Positions 25,764 to 35,129 of a stretch of DNA of 64,000 nt are shown here, piece by piece (within the stretch, counting starts at the first letter, position 1; each line of letters starts with the position of its first letter). The notes under the pieces were generated by a model. The model did no database searches, had not been told where the DNA came from, and worked only from the letters and a program-made list of their open reading frames with translations. The stretch covers positions 2,232,001 through 2,296,000 of the forward strand of contig NZ_CP080437.1 of NCBI RefSeq assembly GCF_021216655.1, read 5' to 3'. A program made the position numbers and the translations under genes. This DNA comes from Clavibacter michiganensis. GTDB lineage: Bacteria; Actinomycetota; Actinomycetes; Actinomycetales; Microbacteriaceae.

Positions 25764-26635
25764 GCGGCCCTCCCGTCGGCGGGGGCGGCCTCGTGCACGC
25801 CGTGCGGCCCGTGGTCGCCGTGCTCCTCGTGGTCCTCGTCGTCGTGCGAGTGATGGCCGTGCGGATCGTCCGTGGCGCCGACCACGACGACGCGGCCGCG
25901 CACGCGCACCACGTCGACGGGCGTGCCGTAGAGCGAGCTCAGCACCTCGGAGTCGAGGACCTCGTCGGGCGTGCCGATGCGGAACCGGCCGCCCACGAGG
26001 TACAGCACCCGGTCGACCATGTCGAGCACCGGGTTGACGTCGTGGGTGACGAACACGACCGCCGCGTCGGTCTCCCTGCGGTGCCGGTCGATCAGCTCGC
26101 TGACCACGCGCTGGTGCCCGAGGTCGAGGCTGAGGAGCGGCTCGTCGCAGAGGAGGAGCCGCGGATCCGACGCCAGGGCCTGGGCCACGCGCAGCCGCTG
26201 CTGCTCCCCGCCGGAGAGGGTGGAGACCGGGGCGTCGGCGTACGAGGTGGCGCCCACGGCGTCGAGCAGCTCGTCGACCCGGGCGCGCTCGGCCCGCCGG
26301 CTGATCGGCAGCCCCCAGCGGTGGCCGGTGACGCCGAAGCCGACGAGGTCGCGCGCCCGCACTGGCGTGGCCGCGGTGATGAGCTTCTGCTGCGGGATGT
26401 AGCCGATGCGCCGCGCACCGCGGCGCACCGGCTCGTCGAGGAAGCGCATCTCCCCCGACGTGAGGCGCTGGGCGCCGAGGACGGACTTCAGGAAGCTGGT
26501 CTTGCCGGATCCGTTCGGGCCGAGCACCGCGACGAACTCGCCGGGTGCCACGTCGAGGTCGAGTCCGCTCCAGAGGGTGCGGGAGCCGAACGCGAGCGTC
26601 GCGTCCCGGAGGCTCAAGACGGGTGCGCCGGTCAC
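25760..26635 (-). CDS. znuC: Zinc ABC transporter ATP-binding protein with His-rich tail
   Basis: This 291-aa ATPase has Walker A GPNGSGKTS, Q-loop IPQQKL, signature LSGGEQQRLR, Walker B LLLCDEPLLSLD and the switch His in FVTHDVNP. After residue about 255 there is a histidine/aspartate/glutamate-rich tail (GHHSHDDEDHEEHGDHGPHG), which could bind zinc. GTG 26635 is chosen because it overlaps the znuA stop (GTGA); the frame to 26683 lies inside znuA. It drives the ZnuB pore. Confidence 0.93.
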   Translation of the reverse strand: MTGAPVLSLRDATLAFGSRTLWSGLDLDVAPGEFVAVLGPNGSGKTSFLKSVLGAQRLTSGEMRFLDEPVRRGARRIGYIPQQKLITAATPVRARDLVGFGVTGHRWGLPISRRAERARVDELLDAVGATSYADAPVSTLSGGEQQRLRVAQALASDPRLLLCDEPLLSLDLGHQRVVSELIDRHRRETDAAVVFVTHDVNPVLDMVDRVLYLVGGRFRIGTPDEVLDSEVLSSLYGTPVDVVRVRGRVVVVGATDDPHGHHSHDDEDHEEHGDHGPHGVHEAAPADGRAA

Positions 26636-27585
26636 GATCCCCGGATCGCGGAGGCCACGGCGTCGACGTTCTCGGTCATCCACTCAACGTACCCGCTGCC
26701 CGCGGGCAGGTCGGCGGGGAGGGTCTCCGTGACCGGCACGACGGGGACGCCGGCGGCCTTGGCGGCGGCGACCACCTGGTCGGTCGTGGCACCCGTCGTC
26801 TGCGAGTTGTACACGAGCGCCGCGACCTTCTTCTCGGCGAAGAGCGCGAGCGTCTCCTTGAGCACGTCGGCGGGCACGTCGGTGCCCTCCTCCACGGCCT
26901 CGCTGAACTCGTCCGGAGTGCGGTTCTCGAGGCCCATGGCGCTCGTCATGTACAGCGGCACGGGCTCGGTGATCGCGACGCCCTTGCCGGTGCCGGCCGG
27001 CTTCGCGGCCGCCTCGGCCGCGGCGATGCCGTCGAGCTTCGCCGTGAAGGCCTGCTCGTTCGCCTCGAACGTGGCGGCACCGGCGCTGTCGGCCTTCGAG
27101 AACGCCTGCTCGATCTCCTCGGCGAGCTTCTTCATCGTGGGCATGTCGTACCAGACGTGCTCGTTGAGCTCGCCCTCGGCCGGCTTCTGGTCGAAGCCGG
27201 AGATGTCGACCGCGTTGAGGAGGACGGGGCTCTTGCCGCCCGGGAGCGCCTTGATCATCGTGTCGACGAAGTCGTCGTAGCCGCCGCCGTTCTGGATGAC
27301 GACGTCGGCGGTGGAGAGCGCCAGCTGGTCGCGGGAGGTGGCCTGGTACTCGTGCGGGTCCTTGTCCGGGCTGTCGATGATCGACGTCACCTTCACGTCG
27401 TCGCCGCCGATCTGCTGCGCGATGTCCCCGTAGACGTCCGTCGACGCGACGACCTCGAGCGTGCCGCCGCCGGACGCGGAGGACGAGGCGTCCGCGGCGG
27501 GAGTGGCGGATCCGGAGGCGCAGCCCGCGAGCGGGACGGCGAGCAGCGAGACGGCGAGCAGGGCGGTGAGGGGGCGACGGTTCAT
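26632..27585 (-). CDS. znuA: Zinc-binding lipoprotein of the ABC transporter
   Basis: This 317-aa cluster 9 binding protein has a signal peptide with lipobox LAGC (Cys about residue 23). Metal-binding residues expected for ZnuA/AdcA-type proteins are present: the His in DKDPHEYQAT, the His in NEHVWYDMPT and acidic residues near EGTDVPAD. The His/Asp-rich loop common in Gram-negative ZnuA is absent. It is the first gene of the operon. The 69-bp gap upstream holds a possible Zur site. Confidence 0.93.
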   Translation of the reverse strand: MNRRPLTALLAVSLLAVPLAGCASGSATPAADASSSASGGGTLEVVASTDVYGDIAQQIGGDDVKVTSIIDSPDKDPHEYQATSRDQLALSTADVVIQNGGGYDDFVDTMIKALPGGKSPVLLNAVDISGFDQKPAEGELNEHVWYDMPTMKKLAEEIEQAFSKADSAGAATFEANEQAFTAKLDGIAAAEAAAKPAGTGKGVAITEPVPLYMTSAMGLENRTPDEFSEAVEEGTDVPADVLKETLALFAEKKVAALVYNSQTTGATTDQVVAAAKAAGVPVVPVTETLPADLPAGSGYVEWMTENVDAVASAIRGS

Positions 27586-27598
27586 GGATCCGACGATA

Positions 27599-27613
27599 CG
27601 GTATTGATAACCG
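27599..27613. promoter_or_regulatory. Possible Zur operator upstream of znuA
   Basis: CGGTATTGATAACCG is a 15-bp imperfect palindrome (5 of 7 pairs) located 14 nt upstream of the znuA ATG. It is AT-rich against the GC-rich background, as Zur boxes usually are. The match to known actinobacterial Zur sites is weak, so this rests on position and symmetry. Confidence 0.4.
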
Positions 27614-27654
27614 GTCTCACTACCACCGTGCCGGAGCTGTGGAGTGCGAGGGGG

Positions 27655-29055
27655 TCACTCCAGGAGCAGCGCCGGCTCCTCGATGATGCTCGCCACGTCG
27701 GCCAGGAATCGGCTCGCCACGTCGCCGTCGACGACGCGGTGGTCGAAGCTCGCGCCGATGGTCGTGACGAAGCGCGGGCGCACCTCGCCGTCGACGACCC
27801 ACGGCTTCTGCTTGATCGTGCCGAGCGCGACGATCGCGACCTCGCCGGGGTTGAGGATCGGCGTGCCGGTGTCCATGCCGAAGACGCCGATGTTGGTGAT
27901 CGTGATGGTGCCCTGGCTCATGTCCGCCGGGCTCGTCTTGCCGTCGCGCGCCGTGAGGGTGAGCTGCTCGAGCGCGCGGGCGAGCTCCAGGAGCGACATC
28001 GCCTGCGCCTCCTTGACGTTCGGCACCACGAGGCCGCGCGGGGTCGCGGCGGCCACGCCGAGGTTCACGTAGTGGCGGACGATGATCTCCTGGTCGGTCC
28101 ACGAGGAGTTCACGGTGGGGTTCCGGCGCACGGCCCAGATCATCGCCTTCGCCATGATGAGCAGCGGCGAGACCTTGACGCCCGCGAAGTCGGTGGACGC
28201 CTTGAGGCGCTTGACGAACTCCATCGTGCGGGTGGCGTCGACGTCGACGAACAGGCTCACGTGGGGCGCCTGGAACGCGCTCTGCACCATGGCCGCGGCG
28301 ATGACCTTGCGGACGCCCTTCACGGGGATCCGGTCCTCGCGCGCATCCGGCCACTCGGGCGTCTCGATGTTCTTGAAGACGCTCGCCTGCTGCGCGGTGC
28401 GGATGACGTCCTCGCGCGTGATCTCGCCGACGAGCCCGGTGGCCTCGACCTGGGCCAGGTCGACCTCGAGGTCCTTCGCGAGCTTGCGGATGGGGGGCTT
28501 GGCGATGATCGGCACCGCGGAGGCGGCGGGCACCGAGGCGGGCCGCGGCGCGCGGGCGGCGGGCGCTCCGGCCGGGGCGCTCGGGCTCGCGGGGCGGCGG
28601 GCGGCGGGCGCGGCGTCACCCAGCTCGGCACGACGGCGTCGGCTCGCGACCTTGCCGACCGTGCCGTAGCCCACGAGCACGGCGCCCGAGGTCTCCTCGG
28701 CTGCGGGCGCGGGGGCCGGCTCGCGGTTCTCGATGGCCGTGTCGTCCTCGATCACCGTCTCCCCCGGGAGGGCCATCTGGGCCGGGGTCTCGGCCGGCGC
28801 GGACAGGCTCGGCGAGCCCTGCGCGATCGCGATGATGGGCGTGCCCACCTCGACCGTCTGCCCCTCCTGCACGAGCAGCCCGGAGACGGTGCCCTCGAAC
28901 GGGCTCGGCAGCTCGACGAGCGACTTCGCGGTCTCGATCTCGACGATCACCTGGTTGAGCGCCACCCGGTCGCCCGGCTGCACGCGCCACGAGACGATCT
29001 CGGCGTCGATGAGGCCCTCGCCCACGTCGGGCAGGGTGAACTCGGAATCAGCCAT
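27655..29055 (-). CDS. bkdC: Dihydrolipoamide acyltransferase, E2 of a 2-oxoacid dehydrogenase
   Basis: This 466-aa E2 has one lipoyl domain at the N-terminus (lipoyl-Lys44 in [12 protein letters not shown]), a Pro/Ala-rich linker, a peripheral subunit-binding domain ([18 protein letters not shown]) and the catalytic domain ending in the [14 protein letters not shown] active-site motif. It transfers acyl groups from E1 to CoA. With the linked E1 genes it fits branched-chain 2-oxoacid dehydrogenase best, which supplies branched acyl-CoA primers for the iso/anteiso fatty acids common in this family of bacteria. No E3 gene adjoins. ATG 29055 replaces the longer open frame because [14 protein letters not shown] starts the lipoyl domain. 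Confidence 0.92.
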   Translation of the reverse strand: MADSEFTLPDVGEGLIDAEIVSWRVQPGDRVALNQVIVEIETAKSLVELPSPFEGTVSGLLVQEGQTVEVGTPIIAIAQGSPSLSAPAETPAQMALPGETVIEDDTAIENREPAPAPAAEETSGAVLVGYGTVGKVASRRRRAELGDAAPAARRPASPSAPAGAPAARAPRPASVPAASAVPIIAKPPIRKLAKDLEVDLAQVEATGLVGEITREDVIRTAQQASVFKNIETPEWPDAREDRIPVKGVRKVIAAAMVQSAFQAPHVSLFVDVDATRTMEFVKRLKASTDFAGVKVSPLLIMAKAMIWAVRRNPTVNSSWTDQEIIVRHYVNLGVAAATPRGLVVPNVKEAQAMSLLELARALEQLTLTARDGKTSPADMSQGTITITNIGVFGMDTGTPILNPGEVAIVALGTIKQKPWVVDGEVRPRFVTTIGASFDHRVVDGDVASRFLADVASIIEEPALLLE

Positions 29056-29095
29056 CGTGCGGTCCTCTTCTCCGTGCCGCTCGGGCGGCGGGCGT

Positions 29096-30151
29096 CTAGT
29101 AGGCGAGCGAGCGGTCGACGGCCTCGAGGATGCGGTCGGCATCCGGGAGATACAGCGTCTCGAGCTTCGCGGGAGGGAACGGGGCGTCGAAGCCGGAGAC
29201 GCGGATGACCGGCGCCTCGAGCGAGTAGAACGCCCGCTCGGTGACCGTCGCCGCGATCTCGGAGCCGACGGACACGTGGCCCGGTGCCTCCTGCGCCACG
29301 ACCAGGCGGCCGGTGCGCTGGACCGACTCGAGGATGGGGCCGTAGTCGACGGGCGACAGCGAGCGCAGGTCCACCACCTCGACGCTCGTGCCCTCCTCGG
29401 CCGCGAGCTCGGCGGCCTGGAGGAGCATCGCGACCATGGCGCCGTGACCGACGAGCGTGACGTCGGTGCCGGAGCGGACGACGCGGCTCTCGTGCAGGCC
29501 GATGCCGGGAGCGGAGAAGTCCACCTCGCCCTTCGGCCGGTAGCGGGCCTTGGGCTCGAAGAACATGACCGGGTCGTCCGACCGGATGGCCTCCTGGATC
29601 ATCCAGTAGGCGTCGTGCGGGGTGCTCGGGCTCACGACGCGGAGGCCGGGGGTGTGCGCGAAGTACGCCTCGGGGCTCTCCTGGTGGTGCTCGATGGCGC
29701 CGATGTGGCCGCCGTACGGCACGCGGATCACGACGGGCATCCGCATGGCGCCCTCGTGGCGATTGGTGATCTTGGCGAGCTGGCTCGTGATCTGGTCGAA
29801 GGCCGGGTAGATGAAGCCGTCGAACTGGATCTCGCACACGGGCCGGTAGCCGCGCATCGCGAGGCCGATGGCCGTGCCGACGATGCCGGACTCGGCGAGC
29901 GGCGTGTCGATGACGCGGCGGTCGCCGAAGTCGCGCTGCAGGTGCTCGGTGATGCGGAAGACGCCGCCGAGCGGGCCGATGTCCTCGCCCATGAGCAGGA
30001 CCTTGTCGTCCTCCTCGAGCGCGCGGCGGAGGCCGGCGTTCAGGGCCTTGGCCATCGGCATGCTCTCGATGCCGGCGGGGGCGCCCGTGCCGCGCGTCGC
30101 GGCGTCGTCGGATCCCGCGGGGGTCGCGGCGCGGTCGATGGTGTCGGTCAT
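29096..30151 (-). CDS. bkdB: 2-oxoacid dehydrogenase E1 beta subunit
   Basis: This 351-aa transketolase-like beta subunit starts with a short Ala/Gly-rich leader, then the typical [19 protein letters not shown] and [16 protein letters not shown]. It continues with [23 protein letters not shown] and an [17 protein letters not shown] block. It forms the E1 alpha2-beta2 heterotetramer with the product of the overlapping gene upstream (ATGA overlap at 30148-30151). It is 40 nt upstream of the E2 gene, so all three are one operon. Confidence 0.92.
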   Translation of the reverse strand: MTDTIDRAATPAGSDDAATRGTGAPAGIESMPMAKALNAGLRRALEEDDKVLLMGEDIGPLGGVFRITEHLQRDFGDRRVIDTPLAESGIVGTAIGLAMRGYRPVCEIQFDGFIYPAFDQITSQLAKITNRHEGAMRMPVVIRVPYGGHIGAIEHHQESPEAYFAHTPGLRVVSPSTPHDAYWMIQEAIRSDDPVMFFEPKARYRPKGEVDFSAPGIGLHESRVVRSGTDVTLVGHGAMVAMLLQAAELAAEEGTSVEVVDLRSLSPVDYGPILESVQRTGRLVVAQEAPGHVSVGSEIAATVTERAFYSLEAPVIRVSGFDAPFPPAKLETLYLPDADRILEAVDRSLAY

Positions 30152-31260
30152 CGGTTCCCCTCCAGGGACGCCTCGTAGCGCTCGAGCCACTCGCGCTGCT
30201 CCGTCGTGACGGGGTGCGGCTCCGAGTAGACGTGGTCGAAGATGCCGGGCAGCGCCGGGCTCGTGAGCTCGATGGTGCGCCGGCGGACGTCGGCGGCGAG
30301 GTCCTTGGCCTCCTCGTCGATGCCGTCGAAGAGCGACTGCGGCGCGCCCTGCTTCCGCAGGTACGCCTCGAGCCGGGCGATGGGGTCCTTCGCGACCCAG
30401 CCCTGCAGCTCCTCGTCGGTGCGGTACTTCGTGGGGTCGTCGCTCGAGGTGTGCGCGCCGACGCGGTACGTGAGCGCCTCGATGAAGGAGGGGCCGCCGC
30501 CGTTGCGTGCGTCGTCGAGGTGCTTGGCCGTGACGGCGTAGCTCGCGAAGACGTCGTTGCCGTCGACCTGCGTGCTCGGCACGCCGAAGCCGCGCGACCG
30601 GAGGTAGAGCGGCGTCCGCGACTGCGTGCTCACGGGGACCGAGATCGCCCAGTGGTTGTTCTGGAGGAAGAAGACCTGCGGGGTCTGGAAGCTCGCGGCG
30701 AAGACGAACGCCTCGCTCACGTCGCCCTGGCTGGTGGCGCCGTCGCCGTAGTAGGCGATGACGGCGGTGTCGCGGTCGGGATCCCCGGTGGCGACGTCGC
30801 CGTCGAACGCGACGCCCATCGCGTAGCCCGTCGCGTGCAGCGCCTGCGAGCCGATGACCAGCGTGTAGAGGTGGAAGTTGCCCGCCGCCGGATCCCAGCC
30901 GCCGTGCGTGACGCCGCGCATGAGGCGCACGATGTCGACCGGGTCGATGCCGCGGATGAGCGCGACGCCGTGCTCGCGGTAGGCGGGGAACACGTGGTCC
31001 TGCGGGCGCGTGGCCCGACCGGATCCGACCTGCGCCGCCTCCTGCCCGGTGCTCGGCGCCCAGAGGCCGAGGTGGCCCTGGCGCTGGAGGTTCGTGGCCT
31101 CGAGGTCGAACGCCCGCGTGAGGCGCATGTCGCGGAGGAAGCCGCGGTGGTCGTCCTCCGTGAGTCGCTCGAAGTACGGGAGGAACTCCTCTGCGGAGTC
31201 GCTCGGTGCGAGCTCGCCCGCGGGGGTCAGGAGCTGGACCGTCACATCGCTTTCCGGCAT
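30148..31260 (-). CDS. bkdA: 2-oxoacid dehydrogenase E1 alpha subunit
   Basis: This 370-aa thiamine-diphosphate-binding subunit has the TPP motif GDGATSQGDVSEAF followed by LQNNHWAIS. It has the phosphorylation-loop-like region VEALTYRVGAHTSSDDPTKYR typical of branched-chain E1 alpha. It catalyses decarboxylation of the 2-oxoacid. ATG 31260 is 6 nt after TAGGTT (forward 31267-31272), a leaderless-type start that overlaps the end of the aminotransferase gene. First gene of the E1-E2 operon. Confidence 0.92.
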   Translation of the reverse strand: MPESDVTVQLLTPAGELAPSDSAEEFLPYFERLTEDDHRGFLRDMRLTRAFDLEATNLQRQGHLGLWAPSTGQEAAQVGSGRATRPQDHVFPAYREHGVALIRGIDPVDIVRLMRGVTHGGWDPAAGNFHLYTLVIGSQALHATGYAMGVAFDGDVATGDPDRDTAVIAYYGDGATSQGDVSEAFVFAASFQTPQVFFLQNNHWAISVPVSTQSRTPLYLRSRGFGVPSTQVDGNDVFASYAVTAKHLDDARNGGGPSFIEALTYRVGAHTSSDDPTKYRTDEELQGWVAKDPIARLEAYLRKQGAPQSLFDGIDEEAKDLAADVRRRTIELTSPALPGIFDHVYSEPHPVTTEQREWLERYEASLEGNR

Positions 31261-31269
31261 CGTCCCAAC

Positions 31270-32385
31270 CTACCGGCGCGCCGGGTGGCCCTCCGGCAGC
31301 CCCCGGACAATTCCCGCCGACGCGTTCAGTAGCTTCCGGACAGAGGCGGGCTCGCCGATGGTGACGCGGATCCCCTCGCCCGCGAACGCGCGCACCACGA
31401 GCCCGGCGGCCGCGAGCTGCGCCTCCACCTCGGCGGTCTCGGCGCCCGTGGCCAGCCAGACGAAGTTGCCGTGGGGTCGCGGGACGTCCCAGCCCTGCTC
31501 CGTGAGCGCGCGCCAGGCCTCGTCGCGATCGCGCGCGAGCACGGCGACGCGCTCCAGCAGCTCGTCCTCGTGCTCGAGCGAGGCCAGCGCCGCGTGCTGC
31601 GCGTGGCCGGTGACGGACAGCGGGATGGCGGCGGAGCGGGCGGCGTCGAGGATGCGCGGGTGACCCACCGCGTACCCGATGCGGAGGCCCGCGAGGCCGT
31701 ACGCCTTGGAGAAGGTGCGGAGGACGACGAGGTTCGGGTGGTCGGCGAGGAGGCGCATGCCGTCGAGGGCATGCTCCGGGCCGACGAACTCGCCGTACGC
31801 CTCGTCGAGGAGCACGAGCACGTCGCGCGGGACCGCCGCGAGCAGGCGCTCGAGGTCGGCCTCCGTGACGAGCGTGCCGGTGGGGTTGTTCGGCGTGCAG
31901 ACGATGACGACGCGCGTGCGGTCGGTGAGCGCCCGGATCATGCCGTCGACGTCGTGCGAGTGGTCCGGCAGGTTCGGGACGGGGACTCCCGTCGCCCCCG
32001 CGACCGTGATGAGCGTGGGATACGCCTCGAAGGAGCGCCACGCGTGGACGACCTCGTCACCCGGGCCCGCGGCCGCCGTGATGAGCTGCGAGAGGATCGC
32101 CACGGATCCGGCTCCCGCGTGGACGTGGTCGACCGTGACGCCGAAGCGCTCGGCGAGCGCGGTGCGCAGCAGGGTCGCGCCCGCGTCGGGGTAGCGGTTC
32201 ACGTCGCGCACCTGGTCGATGCGGGCGAGCACCGACGGCAGCGGGTCGAACGGGTTCTCGTTGCTGGAGAGCTTGAAGTCGTCCTCGCCGGCGGGCTTGC
32301 CCTGGCGGTAGGCGACCATTGCCGCGATGGCGGGACGGAGCCTCACGGGGGCGGCGGCGTCGAGGGGCGCGGGTTCGGGGATCAC
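31270..32385 (-). CDS. Histidinol-phosphate/aromatic aminotransferase family protein
   Basis: This 371-aa class I/II PLP aminotransferase of the HisC family has [13 protein letters not shown] at the N-terminus, the PNNPTGTLV loop and the PLP-binding lysine in [19 protein letters not shown]. It is the kind annotated as histidinol-phosphate or aromatic (Phe/Tyr) aminotransferase. It stands apart from any his operon, so aromatic or branched substrates are as likely as histidinol phosphate. The start is GTG 32385, 6 nt after TAGAAT (forward 32392-32397). It is upstream of the E1-E2 operon but has its own promoter signal. Confidence 0.87.
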   Translation of the reverse strand: MIPEPAPLDAAAPVRLRPAIAAMVAYRQGKPAGEDDFKLSSNENPFDPLPSVLARIDQVRDVNRYPDAGATLLRTALAERFGVTVDHVHAGAGSVAILSQLITAAAGPGDEVVHAWRSFEAYPTLITVAGATGVPVPNLPDHSHDVDGMIRALTDRTRVVIVCTPNNPTGTLVTEADLERLLAAVPRDVLVLLDEAYGEFVGPEHALDGMRLLADHPNLVVLRTFSKAYGLAGLRIGYAVGHPRILDAARSAAIPLSVTGHAQHAALASLEHEDELLERVAVLARDRDEAWRALTEQGWDVPRPHGNFVWLATGAETAEVEAQLAAAGLVVRAFAGEGIRVTIGEPASVRKLLNASAGIVRGLPEGHPARR

Positions 32386-32454
32386 CGGGCGATTCTACGG
32401 GCGGGTCGCCGCCCGGCCCGTGGTCCGCGGGGTGGCGTCTGCGAGGATCGCAGC

Positions 32455-32850
32455 ATGCCCCGATTCCTCGTCCGCGTGGTCGTCAACGCCGTCGCGCTCT
32501 GGCTCACCACGCTCATCGTCTCCGGCACCGTCGTGACCGCGTACGAACCGGGCGACACCACGGCCACGGTGCTCACCTACCTCCTGCTCGGCGCGATCTT
32601 CGGCGTCGTGAACGGCGTGATCGGGACGGCCATCCGGATCGTCGCATTCCCCCTCTACATCCTCACGCTCGGCCTGATCGCGCTCATCGTCAACGGTCTG
32701 CTCTTCCTCCTGGTGGGCGCCATCTCCGACGCGCTCGGCTTCGGCCTCACGGTCGAGGGGTTCTGGTGGGGCGTGCTCGGCGCTCTTCTGATGGCGCTCT
32801 TCAGCTGGCTGGTGGGGCTCGTGCTCCGACCGGTGACCTCGAGGGCCTGA
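32455..32850 (+). CDS. YvlD-type membrane protein (phage holin family label)
   Basis: This 131-aa protein has four transmembrane helices and matches PF04020/YvlD-like proteins: VRVVVNAVALWLTTLIV, LTYLLLGAIFGVVNGVI, ALPLYILTLG-like FPLYILTLGLIALIVNGLLFLLVG and LGALLMALFSWLVGLVL. Databases often call such proteins phage holin family, but nothing here suggests a phage. ATG 32455 lies 6 nt after GAGGAT, a weak -10. Function unknown. Confidence 0.85.
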   Translation: MPRFLVRVVVNAVALWLTTLIVSGTVVTAYEPGDTTATVLTYLLLGAIFGVVNGVIGTAIRIVAFPLYILTLGLIALIVNGLLFLLVGAISDALGFGLTVEGFWWGVLGALLMALFSWLVGLVLRPVTSRA

Positions 32851-32858
32851 CCCGCGCG

Positions 32859-34133
32859 TCACATCCCACCGCCCGATCCTCCTGGCGGAGTGAGCGGGGC
32901 CCGCTCCGCGCGGTAGAGGTGCGACGTGACCGGCGTCGCCCCGTCGAGGAAGTCGTGGAGCTCGTCGCGTGCCCGCTCCAGGAGCGGCGAGCGCGAGGCG
33001 TCCATCTCGGACGCGGTCGCCCGATAGGTGCCGAGGTCGTGCGCGTCCAGGACGCCAGCGCGGGCCGTCGGCGCGAAGGCCGGCGCGCGCACCACGACGT
33101 CGTCGCCCGCGTCGCCGTCGGACGGGCGCACGCCGCCGAGCGAGGGGACGGGGTCGTCCGTGTGCTCCACGGCCACGCCGTCGATCCCCTGGCGGATGGG
33201 CAGCTGCCCCACCGGCGAGCCGAACGTGAGCTCGTGGGTGACGTGGAGGCCCGGGGCGTCGCCCACCGATCGCGCGAGGATCCCGCCCATCGAGTAGCCG
33301 ACGACGTAGACCTCGTCACCCGCGGTCGCGCCGGCCTCGCGGAGCGCGGTCTCGGCCGCGTGCACGGCGGACCCGCCCTCGGTGGCGAGCGCGGCCGCCG
33401 CCGAGGCCGGTCCGAAGTCCTCGCGGCCGGTGCCCGGATCCAGGGTGACCATGCCGCCCAGGTACGCGACGAAGCGGCGACGGCCGTCCGGTGCCCGGTA
33501 CTCCTCGACGCGCATCTGCGGGGTGCCGGGGACCGGGTCGGGGATCCGGTCGGCCAGGTCCTCCAGGCTCGCCGGAGCCGGGCGGACGGCGTCACGGCGG
33601 ACGTGGACGACGGCGGGCGCGTCGCGCAGGACGCCGAGGGCTCCGAGTGCGGCGAGGAGGCCCGCGGTCGTCTCCCGCACGCCGTCGTCGCCGGCCGGGC
33701 GGTCCGGGAGGAAGCGCGCGGCCGCGGCCGCGATGTCCGAGACCACGTCCCGGACGACGGCGGGCAGCAGGATCCGGAGGGTCCCGCCCGGAGAGGAGGG
33801 AGCCGCATCCGTCGCACCGTCGCCCGCGGCGGATCGCACGCAGCGGTCGACGTCCCGCTCCCCGTCCGCGTACTCGGCGGCGACGCGACGGAGGTCGGCG
33901 GCGAGCGCCCGCGCGTCGTGGGCGGCGGACGACAGGAGACCGCGCGGGGCGTCGAGGCTCGGATCGTGATCGCCGGTGGTCGTGGCCACCAGCGGCGGCA
34001 GGGCCAGCGCGCGGGCATGGTCGTCCAGCCGGCCGGCGTCGTCGTCGAGCCGCGCGGCGATGCGCGTCAGGTCGTCCGTCTCGACCTCGGTGCCGCCTCC
34101 CTCGGTGACGGTGAGCCCCGCGACCGCGGTCAC
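32859..34133 (-). CDS. Alpha/beta hydrolase with N-terminal helical domain (DUF1023-like)
   Basis: This 424-aa protein has two parts. The first about 150 residues form Ala/Asp/Arg-rich amphipathic helices (DDLTRIAARLDDDAGRLDD; SSAAHDARALAADLRRVAAE) resembling WXG100/ESAT-6-like helical bundles. The rest is an alpha/beta hydrolase with nucleophile elbow VVGYSMGG, a plausible acid in HTDDPVP and a His in VLDAHDLGTYR. GTG 34133 overlaps the stop of the small upstream gene (GTGA), so the pair is coupled. No signal peptide is visible; export could depend on the helical module. Substrate unknown. Confidence 0.7.
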   Translation of the reverse strand: MTAVAGLTVTEGGGTEVETDDLTRIAARLDDDAGRLDDHARALALPPLVATTTGDHDPSLDAPRGLLSSAAHDARALAADLRRVAAEYADGERDVDRCVRSAAGDGATDAAPSSPGGTLRILLPAVVRDVVSDIAAAAARFLPDRPAGDDGVRETTAGLLAALGALGVLRDAPAVVHVRRDAVRPAPASLEDLADRIPDPVPGTPQMRVEEYRAPDGRRRFVAYLGGMVTLDPGTGREDFGPASAAAALATEGGSAVHAAETALREAGATAGDEVYVVGYSMGGILARSVGDAPGLHVTHELTFGSPVGQLPIRQGIDGVAVEHTDDPVPSLGGVRPSDGDAGDDVVVRAPAFAPTARAGVLDAHDLGTYRATASEMDASRSPLLERARDELHDFLDGATPVTSHLYRAERAPLTPPGGSGGGM

Positions 34134-34456
34134 GCGTGCGCTCCGGGGCAGCCGGGCGTCGACCCCGAGGCCGGATGCGCGTCGTGGAGCAGGGTCCCGG
34201 CGAGCGCGACGCGACCGGCGAGGTCGTCGAGGGCGCGGACGAACGCGTCGTGCGCGCGTCCGGACCAGGACGGGTCGTCCCGGCAGGACGCGATGCCGCG
34301 GTGCGTCTCCGCCACCGCGTCGGCGAGGGCGGCGAGCGCATGCGCGCGCGTCAGCGCCTCGGCGCGGAGCTGGCCCGGCGTGCTGCCGGTCTCCCGCCCC
34401 GTCCCTCCGAGCGGATCGCCCCCGCCCGCACCCCGTCCACCCGGCTGCTCCTGCAT
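34130..34456 (-). CDS. Small helical WXG100-like protein
   Basis: This 108-aa protein has a Gly/Gln/Pro-rich first 35 residues followed by two predicted helices: LRAEALTRAHALAALADAVAETHRG and HDAFVRALDDLAGRVALAGTLLHDA. A PSWSGRAHDAF turn between them recalls the W-x-G turn of WXG100 proteins, here W-S-G. ATG 34456 is preferred over an in-frame ATG at 34486; GGAGAGGA lies 11-12 nt upstream. It overlaps the hydrolase gene start. It is probably a partner or chaperone of the hydrolase; that is inference. Confidence 0.6.
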   Translation of the reverse strand: MQEQPGGRGAGGGDPLGGTGRETGSTPGQLRAEALTRAHALAALADAVAETHRGIASCRDDPSWSGRAHDAFVRALDDLAGRVALAGTLLHDAHPASGSTPGCPGAHA

Positions 34457-34588
34457 CGCGTCCCGTCCTCTCCCGTCCGCCCGCATCGTGCGTCGGGGCG
34501 AGGACAGCAGGCCATCGGATGCCGCATCCGGGGGACGGAGGAGCGATCCGGAGGTGTGAGGAGGGACCGCAGCCGACAGAATGAGCGC

Positions 34589-35116
34589 ATGGGAGCCCCC
34601 GACTCTCCGGCCGCGACGGCTCCACCCGTCTTCCGGATCGCCTTCGTCTGCACCGGCAACATCTGCCGCTCCCCGATGGCGGAGGTCGTCTTCCGAGACC
34701 TCGTGCAGCGCGCCGGGCACGCTGACCGCGTCTCGGTGACGAGCGCCGGGACGGGCGACTGGCACGTGGGCGAGCAGGCGGACGCGCGCACGCTCGCCGC
34801 GCTCGAGCGCCGCGGCCTGTCGGGATCCGCGCACCGCGCCAAGCAGTTCGACCCGGACACGCTGCCCGACCTCGACCTGGTGGTCGTGTTCGACCGCGGC
34901 CAGGAGCGGACGCTGCGCCAGTGGGCGCGGACGGAGGCGGACCGGGCGAAGATCCACCTGCTGCTGTCGTTCGATCCTCCACAGGCCCACCTGCGGGACG
35001 TGCCCGACCCGTACTACACGGACGCGGCGATGTTCGATCGGGTTCTTGGGATGATAGAGCGAGCCGCCCGGGCCCTCCTCGCGCAGGTGGAGCCCGGCAT
35101 CCGTCCCCCCAGCTAG
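34589..35116 (+). CDS. Low-molecular-weight protein-tyrosine phosphatase
   Basis: This 175-aa phosphatase has the active-site P-loop CTGNICRSP with Cys21 and Arg27, and the general acid Asp in DVPDPYYTDAAMF. Actinobacterial relatives include mycobacterial PtpA. It ends 13 nt before purB on the same strand, so the two are probably co-transcribed. ATG 34589 is 6 nt after CAGAAT (34577-34582), a leaderless-type arrangement; the longer open frame to 34136 lies under the WXG-like gene on the other strand and is a shadow. Confidence 0.93.
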   Translation: MGAPDSPAATAPPVFRIAFVCTGNICRSPMAEVVFRDLVQRAGHADRVSVTSAGTGDWHVGEQADARTLAALERRGLSGSAHRAKQFDPDTLPDLDLVVVFDRGQERTLRQWARTEADRAKIHLLLSFDPPQAHLRDVPDPYYTDAAMFDRVLGMIERAARALLAQVEPGIRPPS

Positions 35117-35129
35117 GAGATCCCCCCGC

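Noticed and set aside
32455-32850. Phage holin, hinting at a prophage
   Set aside because: It is a YvlD-type housekeeping membrane protein; no phage gene, integrase or attachment site is near.
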